A DNA stretch of 5,874 nt from Pseudomonadota bacterium. Lineage in GTDB: Bacteria > Pseudomonadota > Gammaproteobacteria > Steroidobacterales > Steroidobacteraceae. The translations under genes and the position numbers were made by a program. The notes under the pieces were generated by a model that was given only the letters and a program-made list of their open reading frames with translations, did not search any database and was not told the DNA's origin. Numbering within the stretch: the first letter of the stretch is position 1; every line of letters begins with the position of its first letter. Location: assembly GCA_021817875.1 (NCBI GenBank), contig JAKAFQ010000289.1, forward strand, positions 1 through 5,874. Reading direction: 5' to 3'. Below are positions 1-4,327 of this stretch, piece by piece.

Positions 1-328
1 GGAGGCGCTCGCGGATCCAGCGCGGGGTGCCTTGCGCGAGCAGCGGCCCGGGGGCCGCCAGTGCGATCAGGAAGGGGGCGAGGTGGTGCAGCACCAGGTG
101 CTCCAGGCGCTGCAGCCAGAACAGGTGCAGCGCGTAGAACTCCAGGCGCGTCTCGAGGAACGCGTAGGGCAGCAGGACGCCGCAGAGAAATGCCGCCGGC
201 CGGAAGATGCCCGCCTGCCTGCCGGCCCGACGCCAACCGCGCAGGTAGGCGCCGAGCACGGCGAGGGCGGCGAGCAGCGTCGTGGGCGAGAACTCCCACG
301 GCAGCAGGGCGTTCAGAATGTCGCGCAA
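1..328 (-). CDS. ctaG: caa3-type CtaG family cytochrome c oxidase assembly protein (partial, C-terminus off the left edge)
   Basis: Family role: membrane protein of the caa3_CtaG type, unrelated to Cox11, implicated in assembly or metallation of caa3-type oxidases. Seen: 109 codons of an open frame beginning LRDILNALLPWEFSPTTLLA. It has hydrophobic helices around residues 15-29 and 44-58, then the family-like segment TRLEFYALHLFWLQRLEHLV (60-79), HHLAPFLIALAAPG (81-94) and a following TPRW. The histidine-rich HLVLHHLAPF stretch is the most diagnostic part. The start is the TTG at 328. It is the only start-like codon between the coxC stop, which is in the same frame, and the conserved PWEF region, and a GGAGG lies 10 nt upstream. 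The gene sits 24 nt after coxC and is clearly cotranscribed with it. Only the first third or so of the protein is visible. The family call is from memory of the motif, so moderately confident. Confidence 0.82.
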   Translation of the reverse strand, partial: MRDILNALLPWEFSPTTLLAALAVLGAYLRGWRRAGRQAGIFRPAAFLCGVLLPYAFLETRLEFYALHLFWLQRLEHLVLHHLAPFLIALAAPGPLLAQGTPRWIRERL

Positions 329-338
329 CCCGGGGAAG

Positions 339-343
339 CCTCC
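339..343 (-). promoter_or_regulatory. Ribosome binding site that fixes the TTG start of ctaG
   Basis: On the minus strand this reads GGAGG, 10 nt before the TTG at 328. It lies inside the 24-nt gap after the coxC stop. No ATG or GTG in the right frame lies between that stop and the conserved protein sequence, so this site supports a TTG start. Confidence 0.65.
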
Positions 344-352
344 GGGAGCCCC

Positions 353-1222
353 CTACAGCCAATAGACGAACACGAACAGCATCAGCCACACCACGTCCAC
401 GAAGTGCCAGTACCAGGTGACCGCCTCGAAGGCGAAGTGACTCTCGGGCGAGAAGTCCCCCTTCAGGGTACGCGTCAGGATCGCCAGCAGCATGATGGCG
501 CCGACGGTGACGTGCAGGCCATGGAAGCCGGTCAGAATGAAGAACGTCGCGCCGTATACGCCCGAGTGCAGCGTCAGGCCGAGCGAGGTGTAGGCATGGG
601 CGAACTCGTGGATCTGGAAGCCGAGAAAGGTCACGCCGAGCAGGATCGTGAGCGCCAGTCCCGCCTTGAGCTGGCGGCGCCGGCCGGCGCGCAACCCCAT
701 GTGCGCCCAGGTGACGGTCACGCCCGAGGACAGCAGGATCAGCGTGTTGAGGGCGGGGATCCCCCACGGCGAGACCGGCTGGAAGGGCTGGCCGGCGGGC
801 CCGCCGCTCGGCCACGCGGCGCTGAAATGCGGCCACGGCGTGTAGGCTTTCCAGGCATGGGACGTGAATGAGGCGAGCCAGGGAACCGCGATGTTGCGCT
901 CGTAGAACAGCACGCCGAACAGGCTGGCGAAGAACACCACCTCAGAGGTGATGAACCACAGCATGCCCCAGCGGAACGAACGCTCCTCCTGCTGTCCGTA
1001 TACGCCGGCGCGTGTTTCGCTCACCACGCGCCCGAACCAGGCGAACAGCGTGCCGGCGAGCAGCACCGCGCCGAGGGCGAGAGACCACCAGCCCGCGGTG
1101 AACGAGTTGACGAGCAGCGCCGCCCCGAGCCCGAGCAGGAAGATCGCGCCCGAGAGCACGATCGGGTAGGGGCTCGGCTGCGGAACGTAGTACTGCTGAG
1201 GGGTGTCGGTGGCGGCGCTCAC
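353..1222 (-). CDS. coxC: Cytochrome c oxidase subunit III
   Basis: Subunit III of an A-family heme-copper oxidase: an integral membrane subunit without redox centres that stabilises subunit I and keeps proton uptake through the D pathway going. Seen in 289 residues: ITSEVVFFASLFGVLFYER (91-109) with Glu94 at the place of the carbodiimide-reactive bovine Glu90; NTLILLSSGVTVTWAH (159-174); VYGATFFILTGFHGLHV (222-238); and the C-terminal HFAFEAVTWYWHFVDVVWL (262-280). It has the full seven-helix layout. The loop after the SEVVFF helix (about 110-157) is longer than in the mitochondrial protein, which explains the extra length. The start is GTG at 1222. A GAGGT that overlaps the coxA stop codon lies 7 nt upstream, so translation of coxA and coxC is probably coupled. 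The more usual neighbour cox11 is absent between coxA and coxC. Confidence 0.97.
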   Translation of the reverse strand: MSAATDTPQQYYVPQPSPYPIVLSGAIFLLGLGAALLVNSFTAGWWSLALGAVLLAGTLFAWFGRVVSETRAGVYGQQEERSFRWGMLWFITSEVVFFASLFGVLFYERNIAVPWLASFTSHAWKAYTPWPHFSAAWPSGGPAGQPFQPVSPWGIPALNTLILLSSGVTVTWAHMGLRAGRRRQLKAGLALTILLGVTFLGFQIHEFAHAYTSLGLTLHSGVYGATFFILTGFHGLHVTVGAIMLLAILTRTLKGDFSPESHFAFEAVTWYWHFVDVVWLMLFVFVYWL

Positions 1223-1232
1223 GGGGCGTACC

Positions 1233-2837
1233 TCATTCGATCACGGGCGGAACCTGGAACGTATGGAACGGCGGCGGCGAGGGCAGGCTGAACTCCAGAC
1301 CCTGCGCGCCTTCCCAGACCCGATCGCTCGCCTTGGCGCCCGTGGTGCCGAACGCGGTCCGCAGCAGGTTGTAGACGAACAGCAGCTGCGTGGCGCCGAG
1401 CACGAACGCGCCGATGCTCGAGACCAGGTTGAGCGGCGCGAACTGCAGCGCATAGTCCGGGATGCGCCGCGGCATGCCGGCGATGCCCAGCAGGAACTGC
1501 GGGATGAAGACCACGTTGAAGGCGCTCAGCGTCAGCCAGAAGTGCCAGCGGCCGAGCCGCTCGGAGAACATCCGGCCGGTCATCTTCGGCAGGTAGTAGT
1601 AGATCGCCGCGAAGATGCCCATGACCGGACCGCCGAACAGCGCGTAGTGGAAGTGCGCCACCAGGAAGTAGGTGTTGTGATACTGCTGGTCGGCGGCGGC
1701 GTCCGAGAGCACCAGACCGGTGAGCCCGCCGATCCCGAACAGCACGATGTATCCGAGGGCGAACAGCATCGGCGTCTCGAAGGTCATCGAGCCGCGCCAG
1801 ATGGTGCCGAACCAGCAGAAAAACAGCACGGCCACCGGCACCGAAATGGCCATGGTGGAGAACATGAAATAGATGTTGGCGGCGGTGGGCATGCCCGAGG
1901 TGAACATGTGGTGCGCCCACACGACCACCGACATGATGCCGATGGCGCAGAAGGAGTAGACCTGCGCCTCGTAGCCGTAGATCGGCTTGCGCGCGAACGT
2001 CGAGAGGATGTGCGGCAGGATGCCGACGGTCGGCAGCAGCAGGATGTAGACCTCCGGATGTCCGAAGAACCAGAAGATGTGCTCCCAGAGCACCGGGTCG
2101 CCGCCGCCGGCGGCGCTGAAGAAATGCGTGCCGAAGTGCCGGTCGGCGATCTGCATGATGCAGCCGGCCATCAGCGCCGGAAACACCGCGATCAGCAGCA
2201 GCGCCGTGATCACCCAGCTCCAGGCGAACAGTGGCAGCTTCATCAGGGTCATGCCGGGGGCGCGCTGGTTGAAGATCGTGACCAGGATGTTGATCGAAGC
2301 CATGGTCGAGGACAGCCCGAGCAGCAGCACCGCGACGAAGGCGAAGTCCGCGCCCGGGCCGGACTGGGTCGAAAGCGGCGCGTACATCGTCCAGCCGGTG
2401 TCGAGCGTGCCGGTGCCGATGCCGAACAGCTTCAGCCCCCAGGGCAGCACCAGCAGGATCGCCGCCGGCGGCAGCAGCCAGAAGCCCCAGTTGTTCAGCC
2501 GCGGCAGCGCCATGTCGGGCGCGCCGATCATCATCGGTATCAGGTAATTGGCGAGTCCGGCGGTGATCGGCATCACCGCGGCGAACACCATGACCAGACC
2601 ATGCACGGTGATCACCTGGTTGTAGATCTCGGGGCTCAGCACGCGCATCGTCGGCGTCATCAGCTCGGAGCGGATCAGCTCCGCGAGCAGCCCGCCGACG
2701 AAGAACATGCTGATGCCGAACACCAGGTACATCGTGCCGATGTCCTTGTGATTGGTGGCATAGAGCCAGCGGCCGATGCCGCGGGGGGGCTCATCGTGCG
2801 GCTGGGAGTGCTCGATCGCGGGGTTCGCTGCGCTCAT
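1233..2837 (-). CDS. coxA: Cytochrome c oxidase subunit I, A-family, with the K proton pathway residues replaced
   Basis: Catalytic subunit: reduces O2 to water at a heme a3-CuB centre and pumps protons across the inner membrane. 534 residues. Visible ligands: His79 (ITVHGLVMVF) and His397 for heme a; His395 for heme a3; His260, His309 and His310 for CuB; Tyr264 cross-linkable to His260. The D pathway is intact: Asn97, Asp108, Asn115, Ser176, Ser177, Asn183 and Glu262 of GHPEVY, so it is type A1. Heme propionate arginines 457-458 (GMPRR) are present. Unusual: the K-pathway positions are Pro275, Val335 and Leu338 where bovine has Ser255, Thr316 and Lys319. Also, Asn388 replaces the Mg ligand Asp369. 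The start is ATG 2837 with GGAGA 5 nt upstream. A longer frame from ATG 2894 would overlap coxB and lacks support. It follows coxB by 34 nt and precedes coxC by 10 nt. Confidence 0.97.
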   Translation of the reverse strand: MSAANPAIEHSQPHDEPPRGIGRWLYATNHKDIGTMYLVFGISMFFVGGLLAELIRSELMTPTMRVLSPEIYNQVITVHGLVMVFAAVMPITAGLANYLIPMMIGAPDMALPRLNNWGFWLLPPAAILLVLPWGLKLFGIGTGTLDTGWTMYAPLSTQSGPGADFAFVAVLLLGLSSTMASINILVTIFNQRAPGMTLMKLPLFAWSWVITALLLIAVFPALMAGCIMQIADRHFGTHFFSAAGGGDPVLWEHIFWFFGHPEVYILLLPTVGILPHILSTFARKPIYGYEAQVYSFCAIGIMSVVVWAHHMFTSGMPTAANIYFMFSTMAISVPVAVLFFCWFGTIWRGSMTFETPMLFALGYIVLFGIGGLTGLVLSDAAADQQYHNTYFLVAHFHYALFGGPVMGIFAAIYYYLPKMTGRMFSERLGRWHFWLTLSAFNVVFIPQFLLGIAGMPRRIPDYALQFAPLNLVSSIGAFVLGATQLLFVYNLLRTAFGTTGAKASDRVWEGAQGLEFSLPSPPPFHTFQVPPVIE

Positions 2838-2871
2838 GGGTGTCTCCGGAGAATCGACGGCATGCCGCGGC

Positions 2872-4083
2872 TCAGTGGCCCGACGCGGCGGCAACCTGCG
2901 CAGGCTCGATGAGCTCGCCGGTGTGGTTGCCGAATGAGTTGCGCTCGAAGGTGATGACGGCGGCGATGTCGGCCGGCGACAGCGACGCCCAGGACGGCAT
3001 GGCCGTGCCGGGTATGCCGTGCAGCACGATGCGGATGTGGTTGGCCACCGGGCCTTCGATGACTTCGCCGTGGCCGTAGAAGCCGAGGGACTTCAGGGCC
3101 GCGAGCATCTGCGGGCTGGCGTTGAAGGCATTCCCGCTGGCGATCGGCGGGAACGTGCCCGGCAGGCCCATGCCGTTCGCCTGGTGGCACGGTACGCAGT
3201 TCTTCATGTACACCGCCTGACCCCGCGCCATGAGCTGCGCCCGGGTAAACGTCTCGGTCGCGGTGGCGCGCACGGCCGCCTCGCGGCTCTGCTCCTGGCG
3301 GACCCACTGGCGGAAATCGGCCGGATCCTTGGCCACCACCACGATCGGCATGAAGGCGTGTCCGACGCCGCACAGCTCGGCGCACTGGCCGCGGTAGGTG
3401 CCGGGCTTCTGGATCTGGACCCAGGTGGCCCTGAGATAGCCGGGCACCACGTCCTGTTTGATGCCGAAGGACGGGACCCAGAAGGCGTGGATGACGTCGC
3501 TCGAGGCGAGCACCAGCCGGATCTTCTCGCCGGTCGGCAGCACCAGCGGGTGATCGACCTGCAGCAGGAAGTGCTTGTTCTTGGGCGCACGGTCTTCGAT
3601 CTGCGCCTGCGGCGTCGACAGATCGCTGTTGAAGCCGATGCCGTAGGCGGGGTACCGGTACTGCCAGTGCCACTGGTGGGCGGTGACCTGCACGGTCATC
3701 GCGGCGTTTCGGGTGTTGGCGAGCGCGAGAATCGAGTGCAGCGCCGGGATGCCGAGCACGACGTAATCGATGAACAGCAGAATCGCGAACGGCACGCTCG
3801 CCCAGATCCATTGTTTCCGGCCGACCGGCTGGGTGAACGTGGCGGCCTGCGGATGGCGGCGCCGGCTGTGCGCGACCGCCGAGTACAGCAGCGCCCCGAC
3901 CCCGATGGTGAACAGCACCGCGATGATCACCAGGAACAGGTCGTGGATGAACAGCACGTCGTGCGCGATCGGGGTGACGGGCGTCTGGAAGTTATAGAAC
4001 GCCCGTGCTTGCGCGCCTGCCGGACCGAGAAGCGCACCCGCCACCGCGGCACGCCGCAACCGCTGGAGCTCTTTCCCCGACAT
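2872..4083 (-). CDS. coxB: Cytochrome c oxidase subunit II with C-terminal cytochrome c domain (caa3 type)
   Basis: Accepts electrons from a cytochrome c-like donor through its own heme c and passes them via CuA to subunit I; the soluble domains face the periplasm. 403 residues. Order: a basic start and short hydrophobic signal peptide ending near AQARA (24-28); TM1 about 44-69; TM2 about 92-118; aromatic motif HQWHWQYRY (136-144); CuA site His199, Cys234, Cys238, His242, Met245, with Glu236 by backbone, at the same spacing as bovine; a linker (about 255-280); and cytochrome c with CVPCH (296-300) and probable axial Met362 in GTAMPSW. Gln91 occupies the place of bovine Glu62, the K-channel entry (alignment anchored on Trp94 and Pro98). 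It is the first gene of the operon. The start is ATG 4083 with only a G-rich, imperfect Shine-Dalgarno GGGGA about 4 nt upstream; the signal peptide supports this start. Confidence 0.97.
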   Translation of the reverse strand: MSGKELQRLRRAAVAGALLGPAGAQARAFYNFQTPVTPIAHDVLFIHDLFLVIIAVLFTIGVGALLYSAVAHSRRRHPQAATFTQPVGRKQWIWASVPFAILLFIDYVVLGIPALHSILALANTRNAAMTVQVTAHQWHWQYRYPAYGIGFNSDLSTPQAQIEDRAPKNKHFLLQVDHPLVLPTGEKIRLVLASSDVIHAFWVPSFGIKQDVVPGYLRATWVQIQKPGTYRGQCAELCGVGHAFMPIVVVAKDPADFRQWVRQEQSREAAVRATATETFTRAQLMARGQAVYMKNCVPCHQANGMGLPGTFPPIASGNAFNASPQMLAALKSLGFYGHGEVIEGPVANHIRIVLHGIPGTAMPSWASLSPADIAAVITFERNSFGNHTGELIEPAQVAAASGH

Positions 4084-4091
4084 AAAGTCCC

Positions 4092-4106
4092 CACCCCGAG
4101 GAGGTG
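4092..4106 (-). promoter_or_regulatory. Possible small hairpin in the coxB leader
   Basis: The minus-strand transcript would read CACCUC-CUC-GGGGUG here. This can fold as six base pairs (one G-U) around a three-base loop, directly before the weak Shine-Dalgarno and the coxB ATG at 4083. The loop side contains CCUCCU, which resembles the 16S anti-Shine-Dalgarno. It could influence coxB translation, but a stem this small can also arise by chance in G/C-rich DNA. Confidence 0.25.
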
Positions 4107-4113
4107 CCCGAAG

Positions 4114-4263
4114 ATGGACCTAGTCCAGCAGAGCATCGTCAAAGAATCGTCAACGGAGCGGGGACGCACGGGCAATCTGCCGCGGAGCGCAGCCGCGCAG
4201 CCGCACCGCGATGCGCTCCGGAGGCGCGTACCGCGTCCGGGCAGGGCCTTGACTCGGGAGTAG
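4114..4263 (+). CDS. Possible small ORF, 49 codons, unknown function
   Basis: No family recognised. An ATG at 4114 is preceded by AGGAGGTG (4099-4106), an eight-base match to the 16S 3' end. The Shine-Dalgarno core AGGAGG ends 9 nt before the start. The frame runs to a TAG at 4261-4263. The product starts [18 protein letters not shown] and ends in an arginine- and proline-rich tail. It has no hydrophobic segment or cysteine. Third positions are less G/C-biased than in the neighbouring genes, and the 3' end runs into the copA promoter, both of which argue against a real gene. Transcription would have to start inside or beyond coxB on the plus strand; I see no clear promoter. The frame is also open far upstream as a shadow of coxB. 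Confidence 0.2.
   Translation: MDLVQQSIVKESSTERGRTGNLPRSAAAQPHRDALRRRVPRPGRALTRE
4135..4153 (-). repeat. Direct repeat ATCGTCAA x2, 11-bp period, upstream of coxB; candidate operator/-35 region
   Basis: On the plus strand ATCGTCAA occurs at 4135-4142 and again at 4146-4153, separated by AGA. On the coxB strand each copy reads TTGACGAT, so both carry a -35-like TTGACG. The one-helical-turn spacing is typical of tandem half-sites for a response regulator or similar dimer. The repeat lies 52-70 bp before the coxB ATG, the right distance for promoter control. No convincing -10 box follows at 16-18 bp (only weak candidates such as TGCTGG or GTCCAT), which would fit an activator-dependent promoter. 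The repeat is seen directly; the role is inferred. Confidence 0.45.
4183..4220. repeat. 9-bp perfect inverted repeat in the divergent intergenic region
   Basis: CGGAGCGCA at 4183-4191 is matched by its exact reverse complement TGCGCTCCG at 4212-4220, with a 20-bp G/C-rich spacer. It lies between the putative coxB control region and the copA promoter, about 29 bp upstream of the copA -35 box. It has no T tract, so it is not an intrinsic terminator. It could be a widely spaced operator for a dimeric regulator, or chance symmetry. Confidence 0.35.
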
Positions 4264-4280
4264 ACTCCAGGCGATAGGAT
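4249..4280 (+). promoter_or_regulatory. MerR-family metal-responsive promoter of copA
   Basis: A -35 box TTGACT (4249-4254) and a -10-like TAGGAT (4275-4280) are separated by 20 bp. That is the overlong spacer characteristic of MerR-family promoters, which the metal-bound regulator untwists to activate. The spacer carries the dyad GGAGT-AG-ACTCC (4257-4268), flanked by a further C/G pair. From memory this half-site resembles ZntR/CadR/PbrR operators such as that of E. coli zntA more than the CueR-type ACCTTCC arms. The start of transcription is expected near 4287, giving a leader of about 40 nt. The regulator gene is not in the window. Confidence 0.8.
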
Positions 4281-4312
4281 GCAGATCATCCGGCGCCCTG
4301 GCCGGCACACCC

Positions 4313-4319
4313 GAGAGGA
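4313..4319 (+). promoter_or_regulatory. Ribosome binding site that fixes the GTG start of copA
   Basis: GAGAGGA ends 8 nt before the GTG at 4328. No ATG in the copA frame lies between the MerR-type promoter and the first metal-binding motif except the Met inside GMTC itself. The GTG with this site is therefore the best start. Confidence 0.7.
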
Positions 4320-4327
4320 CCGCGACC

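Noticed and set aside
32..871. 279-codon plus-strand open frame opposite ctaG and coxC
   Set aside because: It spans two real minus-strand genes and their junction, has no ribosome binding site, and its composition is that of a G/C-rich antisense frame.
2843..2852. 10-bp palindrome TCTCCGGAGA before coxA
   Set aside because: It contains the coxA ribosome binding site and is short enough to be chance. No separate role can be supported.
2838..2894. N-terminal extension of coxA from ATG 2894
   Set aside because: It would overlap the coxB end. The extra 19 residues are not family-like, and the ATG at 2837 has a well-spaced GGAGA.
1203..2912. 569-codon plus-strand open frame opposite coxA
   Set aside because: It is exactly antisense to a fully recognisable subunit I gene. 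Its product is a low-complexity run of Arg, Gln, His, Glu and Asp, as expected from a G/C-biased gene read backwards.
2834..3811. 325-codon minus-strand frame overlapping coxB and the coxA start
   Set aside because: It is in another frame of the same strand as coxB. The product is an Arg/Ala/His-rich shadow with no membrane or heme motifs.
4183..4220. Inverted repeat as a transcription terminator
   Set aside because: There is no T tract on either strand and the loop is 20 nt. It also lies between two divergent gene starts, where a terminator is not expected.
3019..4263. 414-codon plus-strand open frame opposite coxB
   Set aside because: Most of it is the shadow of coxB, with the same biased composition. 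Only the last 49 codons, which have their own strong ribosome binding site, were kept as a low-confidence candidate.
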